From positions 12,170,873 to 12,234,872 of the forward strand of contig NC_092203.1 of the NCBI RefSeq assembly GCF_043641665.1: 64,000 nucleotides of DNA, written 5' to 3'. Position numbers and translations under genes: made by a program. The DNA comes from Enoplosus armatus (taxonomy: Eukaryota > Chordata > Actinopteri > Centrarchiformes > Enoplosidae). Positions within the stretch are counted from its first letter, which is position 1; every line of letters starts with the position of its first letter. Below are positions 25,005-36,200 of the stretch, in pieces. The notes beneath the pieces were generated by a model. The model was not told where the DNA came from and made no database searches. It saw only the letters and a list, made by a program, of their open reading frames with translations.

Positions 25005-28000
25005 GTGGATGCCAGCGCATCTTACAGGATGAACCCGCTTGCTGCCCTCAGCATTGACCGCAACGCTCTGGTGGGAGAAAACTACCGCCCCCATGGAGGA
25101 ATTTTCTATCCCGGCATCCATCCTCTCTCTACTGAAAAGTCCCAGGAGGCGGGCACTTCTCTCCCACTTGGCTATGATCTCCTGTACAAACCAGATGTAA
25201 CCCTGTTGGATGGACAGAAATCTGCCATTGGATATGTGGGACTTTATAAAAGCCCACCAACAGGGTTGCAGAAACCCCTTATTGTCCCTGTTGCAGGAGG
25301 TGATGCCCTGGGACTGGACCACCGCATTCTACCCAATGAAAAGCAGTCAGAACTGGGCCTGAATGGTGCCGGCAGCTTCCTGAGATTGCCTTGGATGAGC
25401 CCTTACGCTGATGCAACAATGTACCCCTTCCTGGACATGGCATACAAGGCCTCCTTCCTGTCCCAGCCATCGCCCTTCATCCACCAGCAGCTGGCATATC
25501 AATCTCTGTGTGCTGCGGGTGCAGGAAGCAGCACACCTGGGGAAGACAGACTTTTCTACCTGCCTCATTATTCCCCAGCCCATATCTCTTCCTCGCTGGG
25601 CCCTCCAATCAGGATCCCTACGGCCACTCCAGCTCCTGCTGTCCATTCACCCCTGCCCCACTGCCAGGACAAGGCCTTACAGGGCCTTGGTCCTCAGGTA
25701 CATCAGGAACACTCTGCCTTCAGCACCAGTCCACAGATACACCAGGAGCCCCAGCCTCAAGCTGTTCACCATACTGAGCGACAACATTGCAGCAGTAGCA
25801 GTGGTGCAAAGTCCAGTCAGCCCACTTCCACCAAGAACACTCTTAGCAGCAGTGGTGGAAGTAGTGGCACCCCTGTTACCAGTTCAGCTAGCACTGCTGC
25901 CTTAGATTCACCCCCAGTTACCCGTCCTCCATGCTCAGTTCCCCCACCCCAACCCCTCAGCAACACCACTACAGACCTCCAGAAGTCGCTTTACAGAAAC
26001 ACCTCCTCATCCTCATCCTCAACCTCACATGTGTCTCACCCCTTTTCCATGGGCAGCCTGAGCTCTGAGCACTGCTCTCCCATGCACTCAGGCAGCAACA
26101 AAACCAAAGATGCCAGCTCAGACCGCTGTAATGCAGAGAAGTGCATATCACCTGCAAAGACATCACTAGACAGAGCTGTACCTCAAAAGCCTGCCAAAAA
26201 CCCTGGGGAAAAACCATTGGATCTGTCTGCCAAAGAGTTGGAAGGACTCTCAAATGGATACCCATCCAAATTAGAGGCCCTGGCCAAGTTGGGATATTTA
26301 CCACCATCTTGTTACGGGCTGCTAGCCAGTCAGGACCAGCACCTAAAGAAGGGTCTACCCCCACCTAGCACATCAGCAAAGACTCCAGATCGTCCTGAAA
26401 TTATCAGCACTGTGCCCTCCCTTTGGGTTGTTCCGGGTCCTTTCCCAGCTGTCAGCTCTGACCACAGCAAAGGCTCCCAAATTATGAAAAACAAGAGTGT
26501 AGACAATATTCCTCATCATCCACTGCCTCAAAGCTCACCTGGCTCCATGGCAGTTGAGGTGACCAGTATTCCTAGCCCTGCCCCAGGGGGAAGACCCTCT
26601 ACATCATCTCCTTCCCCAAAGTCCAAAGTTGAATGGCCACAAGTCCCCCCCATTGATTTGGAGAAAGTCCATCCAAACAGTAAAGGAGAAACTGTACGAG
26701 AAACTCGTACATGCCCTGGAAAACAGAGCGTAACTCCAGCTAAGCCAGAGACCCAAGAGAACCAACCTCTTCCACAGCAGCCTCACATGGAAAATGGAAA
26801 CTCCTCCAGTCAAATCTATGGTGACTCCTACCTCCCTCCTGGCTTAGGTTACACTAACCGCTACATCCCTTATGCAGTTGCTGAGAATATGTCTTTGCAA
26901 CGCATGACCACCATACCAGGCAAAGGACCTGTCTATCCCCACCCAGTCCTGCTTGGCAGCAGCAGCTTTTACCCACCTCGCATTGCACCAAAACATGGCC
27001 TTCCATATGGAGTACATCCAAACCAAGGTGACTTCATGACATACCAGAATTCCCGGGGGGTGGCCCCTTCGTCCCACCCAGGTCTTGACCGTCTTGAGAC
27101 CCAGGATAAAACTTGGAATGTAGAACCATACAGGAACCAGGATAGGCTGGATGCTGACAGCTCCCAAAAGAGTGATAATGAGAGAGACAAGTCCACAAAT
27201 CGAACCACAAAGGCTTCAGGAAAAAGCCTCACTTCTGCCAGAGATGATGTAGTTTGTATTGACCTGGTGCATGATGAGGCTGATGATGATTTGTCCACCA
27301 ACAAGCACAGCTCCCTATCTACCATAAGAGAAGATTCATCCAAGCATGGCAGCAGTGGCTGTAACCACATCCAAGAAAGAGACCCATGGCCTCCAAAAGC
27401 CCTCCCTCCCAGCCAGGCTGCAGAGCAGGGACGAGGCTTACTACCCCACACTTCCCAACCACTACCCCCTCATCACAACTCTTCTTCACCTACTCCCCCT
27501 AGTGAAGAGGTCCCCGAAGAGATCCCGGAAGAGGAGGAGCCACTTAGTCCATTCCCAGACATCCCAGAGGAGCAGACGATGCGATGTGCCCGAACTTCAC
27601 CAAAACAATTTTCTAGAAAATGTAAAACTGGAGCCTCTGGTGGTGCTGGGGACTTGATAGGGGGTGTCACTGGTGGTAGGAATAATGGTGTTGATGGGAA
27701 GAGCGCTGGTAATGAACCTAAGTCAGCTGTCTCAGCCAATAAAAATGTTAACCCTGAGCAAAGCCCTTCCAGAAATAGCAACTCATTTGGTCCTTTTAGC
27801 AAAGAAAATTCTACTAGTGACTTTAACAATTCAAACAACAGCACAGGAGCAGTGTATACAGTCACCAGCCCAAAGAGTCCAGTTTATGGGGGCAACTGTC
27901 ATTCAGACAGTCCAGTTTGCAGCAACAAGGGACCGGCATGTAAAGATTTCAGTCCCCAGGTCCAAGCATGCAGGAGTTTTAATCCCAGGGTTCCAGGTGG

Positions 28001-28760
28001 CAGAGTTATGAACACCAGCGCTCCACTCTGTGTCCCCACATGTAACAGTGGAGATGTAAACCATCAAAATGTTGTCAGCAGAAATTTTGTGGGCCCATGT
28101 TGCAGAAATCTGGCTCTGAGGGCTTCAACTTGTGAGCCCAGAATTTTCAGCGGTCCAACTCATGGAATGAGCAACTCTGTGACTCCGAACTGCAAGAGCA
28201 TCAATCCCAGATTTACAAATTGTGAAAACCGCAATGCTGTGCGCCCAATTTGCGGAAACATCAATCCCAGGGCTCCTTCATGCGAGAAGAACTGTTTTAG
28301 TTGTCCAAATTGTGGAAACCTCTCTAAAGGACAGTCTTTTGGAAATAACCACACCTGTGTAAATAACAATCCCAGGGTCCCCACACATGGACAAAATTTT
28401 TTTCGGCACCTTTTATCTGCCAATCCTACCAATGGAGGCTTTAACTTAACTCCAGAACAGCCAGTTAACAAAGACCTAAAATGTGAAGGTCCTTCCTCCA
28501 ATGAGACAGAGCCCAGGAAAGAGGGGCCAAACTCTGGTCTCACCACTGCCAGCTATGGAGATGGGAAGAAAGACATCCTGGACGGCATGGATCCCCTGGC
28601 AGACGAGGATGAGGGTCCTGGCTGCAGTAAGAACCGACGCTCCGGCCTCACCAAACGCATCGCCAACTCAACCGGCTACGTAGGCGACCGGTTTAAATGC
28701 GTGACCACAGAGCTTTATGCTGACTCCAGCAAGCTGAGCAGAGAACAGAGGGCTCTCCAG
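25005..28760 (+). CDS. bcor: bcor large exon
   Basis: A 1252-codon exon, equivalent to the giant exon 4 of mammalian BCOR. Acceptor is CTACAG at 24999-25004 and donor CTCCAG|GTAAGA. Landmarks: [11 protein letters not shown] (25374 on), the CtBP-type PLDLS at 26214-26228, the BCL6-binding motif at 26391-26441, [12 protein letters not shown] (near 26920), [12 protein letters not shown] (near 27255-27290), acidic [22 protein letters not shown] (near 27510-27575), and the conserved end [26 protein letters not shown]. Between about 27930 and 28410 lies a Cys/Asn/Pro/Arg-rich imperfect repeat I do not recognise from other BCORs. Confidence 0.95.
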
Positions 28761-31700
28761 GTAAGATCCCAGTTTTTTTCTTCATCCTTTCATTAGTCAA
28801 TGGAACACTGATAGTCTGCTGAGATGGAGAGGGTAAATCTAATTTTCATTGGTGATCTGGAGTTTAATCATTGCACCACTGCTACCTTTTTTTGGTTGGT
28901 TTTCTGATATTGATTTTTGTGCTTACTGTTCATTAAGGCACAGAGGAAACAGGCCTACCCTTCATTGCGGTCTAATTCTCCTGTACAATTCTGTGTTGGT
29001 ACACAAGTGTGCGAGATGATGTGGAGGTTTGGTTGTTGTGATAGTTGGGTACAAGGAGTAAAGTGCAACTTAAATGATACTCTGGACAAGTCATACAGAC
29101 AGAATCAGTAGTCATGGTACAGTAGTCCGGATAGCTTAATGTGGATGTAGGATGGTTTGCAGGTGTTTGGAGGTGGTATCAGAGCAGCCCAAATTCTAAA
29201 CCCTATGATTCAAGTTCAGTGTCGGTGTTTGTCTGGGACACTACTCAGGGGTCAGGGGTTTTGCAGAATCATCCAATACCGTGGTTCTTGTCTGTCGATA
29301 GGGTTGATGAATCTGGGTATTTTCCCAATTGAGAACAGGATCCAAAATGGAAACAGTGATCAGAACCCAAAAAGATTCATCCACTTTGGAAACCATTTTC
29401 CCAAAACTCAAAACATGTAGTGTTGATGGAGGGAAAAATTTAGCTGGCTTATTGTGGACGTAGGGTGTGCTAGGAGGTGTGTATGGGGAAGTGTTTGGAG
29501 GCTTTGTTGAGATATTTCGGTCTGGTAGGAAGTGCAGTAAAGAATTATCGGGCATGAGGAGGTGTTTCGAGGAGAATTGCCTTCTTCTCCTCCTCCTCTC
29601 TCTTTTCTTTTTTCCGCCTACAAATGTTTTGGATCGTCTGAGGTTGAGTTAGGATAACACACCGGCTGTATGTTTGTGGCTTCAGGCAACTGTTATCCTG
29701 CTGGTTTTTCCCAAAAAATGAAGAAAATGGAGGCAGAAAGGAAAAGTTTTTGCTGTCTTTATATATTTATCTCAGTCTCTTCTTTTTCTCTTTTTCCTTT
29801 CATCTGTGTCTCTCTCAGCATCAGTGTTATGCTCTATTTTTGTTTCTTTGCCTCTCTGTTCGTCGCTTGCTCTTGCTTGTTGTTATTCCTGTTTTTCTTT
29901 TCTCTTCACCTCCTTGTCCCCTCGAGATCCCCCCTTCAACTCAAATTAAATCTCTCCATCCTCCTCCCCCTCTTCCATCCTCCTCTTCCATCCCTCGGCA
30001 GATGGAGGAGGAAGGAGAGTAGTACTTTTAATGAAATCCTCCTCTTCCTCCTCCTTGGAACCCAGATCAGTCTTGACTACTTTAACCACACAGTCACAGA
30101 AAGTGTGGAGTTTGGCTTGTGTTGTTTTCCTTATGGAAGCTGGTTTGTGTTGAAGTAAGAATAAATAAATAATGAACTACATTTCCCATCAAACAGCTTC
30201 TCTTTATGGTAAGAATTGGATCAAAATGATTGCTTCAGTCACAGTGAACACGAGTCAAATACCAAAACCAAAACTGTGACTGTGAAAAAGTGAAAAACAT
30301 AATGTAACTTAAGATTTGAGTTGCAGTATGGGAAATGTGGGATCCAGTGTTTTTGGAGTTTGACCCACTAAAGTGACAATAAGTCATGATATCACGACCT
30401 CAGATACACAGATATGGACCATTGTTGGGGTTCTGTCTTGGGGGGCGACGGGAAAACAATTAAAGCGCTGAAATCTGAAAGTGTCAGATGAAGTGAATGT
30501 ACCAAAAAAAGTATGAATGGCCGGTAGAAGTGTCATTTGAAGTGAAACTACTAAAAGGAGTGGAAGTAGCAGATAACGGACCTATAAAATGGTCCAAAGC
30601 CACAGCTGCTGTCATCAAACTCCTCAACCGGTGTACTGGAACAGAGAGAAATGAAACTGAAACAAGTGACCACATGCAAATGGCATCGGTCATGGGAACA
30701 AAAAAAAATTGGATGTTGTGTAAAATGAGTGTTATGTTTTGGAAGAAATCCTCTAAAATCTGCTTAATATTTGAATATTGGTGTCTTGTTTTGAATTTGG
30801 TTCTGGACAAAAAGAGTCCTGACAAATGTGATAATATGAATGTCCAAAGATAATCAGCGGACAAATATATATGTATATATATGTCATGTTTGTGAGACAG
30901 CAGATATAAATTTCCTTTATCACATACTGCCTTGTATGTGAAGCGTCTCTCTCTGCTGTCTCCCTCCTCTCAAAGGACTTTTCTGGACAGAAAGCTGAGC
31001 TGTCAGGCGGGTTATTCCGTCTGGAAGGCTGTTTGCTCGGTCAGTCGTGGCTCCTGAAGGAGGAGGGTGGTGGTGGTGGTGGAGGAGGGGTTACCACTCA
31101 AATTAACTCACATTTCGCTCCTACGCCCTTGGGTGCTGCCGGCTCTGGGCGGCGGCGTTGGATGGATTTGTAGCTCGTTTCATGGGCCATTAATTTTTAA
31201 AATGGGTTTGTGGTCAGGGCAGAGTGAGGTGAGCGAGAAATACTGGCCTGTCAGGGAGCGCACAGGGAGCGGTTACCAGCAGTTACTAGTGGTTACCAAC
31301 GGTTACAAGGTTGGTTCATCTCAGTGTAGGACATCCTGGATATTCAGCGTCTTTTTCTCAGGAGAAAACGTCTCTTTGAGTCGGACGGAGGTGCAGTTTA
31401 AATCATGAAATGTGTTAAAGATCAGAAAAGGTGTTTCCTGGTCCTGAGACATCTCAACTAATGATAATAATAACATGTAAACATTAAATGAATCTTAACT
31501 GTCTTGAAATGAAATCTATCTGCATGCAAATAATGGATTAAATTGAATCACAGAAAGAAGTTGAGGTGACAGGAAAAAGAAGCACTGGAAGAACTTCAGT
31601 GGCAGATGAAATTTAGGCATTGAAAGAAGTTATTTAACTAAGTAGTGAAGCCTGCGACCTCTAGGGGACGTTAAAAACACTTCAGTATCAACAGGAGAAA

Positions 31701-33219
31701 TAGTTTAGAAACACTTTAAACCTCCTGTTTTTGAAACTTTTAGTGAATTTGATGTTTTGTAAAGGAATATATGTTTTCTAGAACTCATCCCAGCAGCACC
31801 TGTTCACCGTTTCTTGGAGCAGTTTCACCAACTTTATATTTTCTCTCAGTTTGTGTGTTCAAATGCCAACAGGGGGTTTCTTCTTTCCTTCAAAGCAGCA
31901 GAGTCTGGGGTCACAGAGTGAGTTTTGAAAGTTTATATTTTGTGGTGTGTTTGTGGTTTGCGGCAGTGAAATCCTGAAGCTTCCCGAGGCTCCGGCTGCC
32001 AGACAAAATAGCCAAGAACTCACCTCTGGCTGACAGCTGCTGTTTATATCCGAGCATCACAGAAGGTCTGGAGTTAAAGCAGAAAAAGTCAAACCAGTGA
32101 AGGTGATGTGGACCACAACACCGATTCTGTTTAAAGGAACAATCCCCCGAATATCAAAGGAATCTGCCGTCACTCAGGCTTCGACTAAATCTGTTTTGTA
32201 AAAAACAAACTAAGAGCATGCGACCGCTGTGCTCGTTCACCTTCATGCAGCCTGGAGAAGCAGGATTTGATGGACCACTCGAAACCTCTTGATTTTGTTC
32301 TTTAAAACAAAAACTTGACCCTTTGTGCCCACTTTGCTCTCACTGATGGTGTTGTATCTTTTAAAACAAGCACTGAAAAGTGCAAGTGCATGCACTGAAA
32401 GGAGTTAATGTGTCAGTTAATGTGTAGCACTAAAAGTATAAGATATAAGTGAAGTGGTAGTTGAAACAAGCACTGAAAGAAGTGAAAGTGAGGTGCTTTG
32501 TTCTCATTGAGGTGGTTGTATTTATCCTTTTTCTTTCTCAGCGAGCAATGCTGCGTTTCTCAGAGCTGGAGCTGAAGGAGAAAGACGGAGGAAGAGGAGA
32601 AGAAGAAGAAGAAGAAGAAGAAGAAGAAGAAGAAAGAGAAGAAGGAGGAGGAGGAGGAGGAAGAGGAAGGATGACAGCCGCAGCAGTGGTGGTGGCGGCA
32701 GGGGAGACGGTGCTGGCAGACGTCCAGCAGGGAGACGGAGGGAGGGAAGAAGAAGAAGACGAGGAGGAGGAGGAGGGGGAGAAGAAAAAGGGAGGAGGAG
32801 GAGGAAGAGGGTGGGAGCGCTGCCAGTACAGCGAGGGGAGGCGAGGAGGAGGAGGCGGAGGAGGAGGAAGACCTCCCTCTGCAGCCGCCGCCGAGGCTCC
32901 GAGAGGTAAGAGGATTTCCGGAGAGCTCTGCAGGATGACACACACGCACACACACACACACGCACACACACACACACACGCACACACGCACACACACACA
33001 CACACACACGCACACACACACACACGCACACACACACACGCACACACACACACACACACACGTCATTTTTTTAAGGTTGATATCACTCGCTTGAAGTCGC
33101 TCGCTTTCTTTGTCTCTTTCTTTGTGTGTGTGTGTGTGTGTTTGAACTCTCGGTGCACCTCGCTCACTTTAAGCCGAGCGCATCGCTGCCCTCATTTTCT
33201 CGAGGCAGCCAAGTGTGCA

Positions 33220-33254
<35 letters not shown>

Positions 33255-36200
33255 TTACACACCTGAAACACAAGCTGGATTCTTTCGGCTCTGTTTCTCG
33301 TCACATCCATGAATTTAGAACAAGTTTTTAGAGTAAAAAAATCCAGATTTGATGCGTTTTGCTTTAAATTCTGGGCCGAAAGTATGGTCTGTCAGATGCT
33401 AATTAAATCAGGCCTGAGAGCAGGCGATGACTGAATCAAGGTATTCTCAGGTCTCTGGCTACACTGATCAGATTCAAAGAGGATATAAAGCCAATTTTTG
33501 CCTCATTTTGTTTGCACAAATTTGCAAAAACTACAGTGTAAAAGACGCATCTCCACCATAGACTGTATATAAAGATGGCCAACGCGTCTCCACCGCAGAC
33601 TGTATATAAGTATATATAAAATATTTTTCATGAATAGGAGTGATAATGCCTCGGTTTAAGTGCAAATTGAAATATTTTAAACTTCGTCTTTGCCCCATTT
33701 CACACCACCCAGGGCAAATGTATGTCCACTTTAGTCTGTGCATTGGCTTTATATCCAATTGAGCCACCTGAGTCTGAAGTAGAGCTCAAATCAAAAGATA
33801 TGATGTTGTGATAGGAACCAAAATTATAATGTGGGAAAACATCACACAAACACAAAGAACAAGCACAAATAGAATCATCTTAAAATAGATTGTATATCTT
33901 CTCCTTTAAATGAGCATCAGAAAGTGAACAAATGCACCAAAAAGGTGTAAAATAAATAAAACCAGGTTCAGGTGCTCAAGAGCACGTCGGCAGCCGCTGC
34001 TGTCTGGTAGTTCAGTGGTGTTCAGTGCACGCACGTTGCCATGACGATCGCCTTTGATGGGCCGTTGCCATGGCGTGTAATGTGTCCGGGAGCCACGGGA
34101 CGCACCGTGAGTCAGATGATCAGGAGAGAGAGAGAGCATGGGAATATATAGACAGGAAAATAAGGAAGATAAAGATGGAAAAATTGAGCGAGAGACATAA
34201 AAGAAAGGAAAGATCAGAGAGAGAGAGCTTTGATCTGAGTGTGATGTTAAAGGTCAGAGGTCACAGTGAAATGAAGGTTGCCGGCTGTTTTTCCGTCATG
34301 TTCAATAAAAGGTAGCTCTACAAACCTTGTGTTTGGGATTCAATTTGTTTTTATGTGATCATTTAAATTTAATCTTGTCTTCTTAGATAAAGAATTAATG
34401 AACTTGTGATAACAAAGTTGTTTTCTCATGATGATTATTATCTTGTTTAATTAGCATATTATTGACTTATTAAGTGATTTTTTTGGGGTCAAGATGACAG
34501 AATAATGATCTTGTTATCTCGCTTTTGTTTTGTCAAGAACAAGAACATCTATATATATCACGATATATAATAATAATATCGCAACAAAAGAAGAAAACGA
34601 AGAAGACTCAAGTTATTTCTCTTCATTTCCGTCAGTTTTTCTCTTTTGTCTCTGAATGTTAATTTGTTGGTTATCATTTTGTCTGGAGATCTTACGTTAA
34701 TTAACTTCAAACTGACCCTCATCATGTTTGTCTTTGTCCATGTAGGTTTCCATCCATCCTGCCCTCACGGCTGCTTCCCTGTCCTGCCGCTGTGCTGCCA
34801 CTCCGACAACCTCCCTGTCCTCCGAGAGAAGGATGGCGGCTCAGCGGGGGAGCAGAAGAAGAATGAAGATGAAGAAGGAGGTCAGCGGGAGGAGAAGAAG
34901 AAAGAAGAGAAGAGTTTTGTCTCTCAGCCACAACAACAACAAAGATTCCTGTCCACAGCCAGAGGCCTGTTTCAGGGAAATGCCTCCACGCCGGGAATCG
35001 GAGGTTTGAATGTCAGCACGGCGATAAACCGGAGGCGCATCTTCAGTCTGGAGCCTTTCCACCAGAGCAGCATCATCAGCAGCCGGCTGAAGAGAGGGAG
35101 GGAGGAGGAGAGGGAGGAGGAGAGGGAGGAGGACAGGATGGGAAACCCCAACAAGAAGTTAACCAGCGGTAAGAGTTTCTCTCGATGGTGTTTCTATGTG
35201 TTCTTGTTCAGATTACTGACATTATTAAACATTTTATTTTATAACTTGATGTTGTTGAGTCTTTAAGGAGGCAGTTGTTTGTAGAATTGGTACTTTTAAG
35301 TCAACAAATTTCACTTGAAGCAGTGACGCAGTACTCAAGTCCCGTCTGGAGATGTTTTATTGAATATATTTTAGACTTGTTGGGGTCTCGCAGGTGTTGT
35401 CTTGTCGTAGACGTGTAGTTTTACGCAGAGCTGAAACTTCAATCAACAGAAATATAATTAGAAACAATCTTCATAATCAATATGGCCAACATTTCCTCGT
35501 TCCAGCTTCTCACTTGTTCTCATTATACAAAGTCCATTTATACAAGAAGATAGTGTGAGCTTTTATAGCTTTGCAGATGACACACAACTGTATGTAGTTC
35601 CTGATGACACATTATATCGTTCTAATCATTTCTTGGCTGTTGTTTCATTACTTCTGATCGTTCATTGGTTCTTATCCGTTACAGACTCGACCCTGGAGGA
35701 CGTGAAGAAGCTGAAGGTTTGCATCGAGTTGAACGGCCTCCGACTCAACAAGCCCCGCCTCCCCGGGGACCTCACCCAATGGCTGCCCTCCAGCCAGAGG
35801 TCAGCGGAGCTCGACAGGAAGTTCAGAATGGATGTCCCGGCCGTCAGGGGAAGGTCAGAGGTCAACGGAGGCTGGTGTGACCCTACATTTGTGAGAAGGG
35901 ACGACCCGAGAGGTAAAGCCAACAAATTAATCAATATTGTTTATTATTTATATTGATGTTGTGTTTTTATTTGATATACTTTTCTTTATTTATCTGTACT
36001 TGTTTCTGCTACAACACCTGGAGTTCCCCTCTGTGGATCAGTAAGGGATTATCTTTATCTTACTTTTTTATGTTTTTATAATATTTACAGTATGTGGTCA
36101 CAATCTTTTAACTCTTACTATAATAATATTTTATTTTATTTCAAATTTAATTTGAGGATAAACCCCTTAAGATGCACCATCTTGTTTTCAAGACACAAAA

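Larger units (their letters stand above)
32906..34745 (+). other. bcor intron
   Basis: Intron of 1.84 kb containing the (CA)n tracts at 32938-33061 and 33223-33253, a 40-bp tandem duplication containing AGACTGTATATAA at about 33545-33612, and two GTTGCCATG (RFX-like) sites at 34034-34075. No exon recognised. Confidence 0.65.

Noticed and set aside
30497..30853. 118-codon open frame in a bcor intron
   Set aside because: No recognised domain, and no splice-site or codon-use support; likely chance.
32522..33066. Minus-strand frames of about 170 codons
   Set aside because: They are antisense shadows of the bcor Glu-rich exon and the following (CA)n tract.
34646..34745. Start codon at 34646 for the exon at 34746
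   Set aside because: Lies in the intron before the acceptor TGTAG; phase continuity with the upstream bcor exon argues for splicing at 34746.
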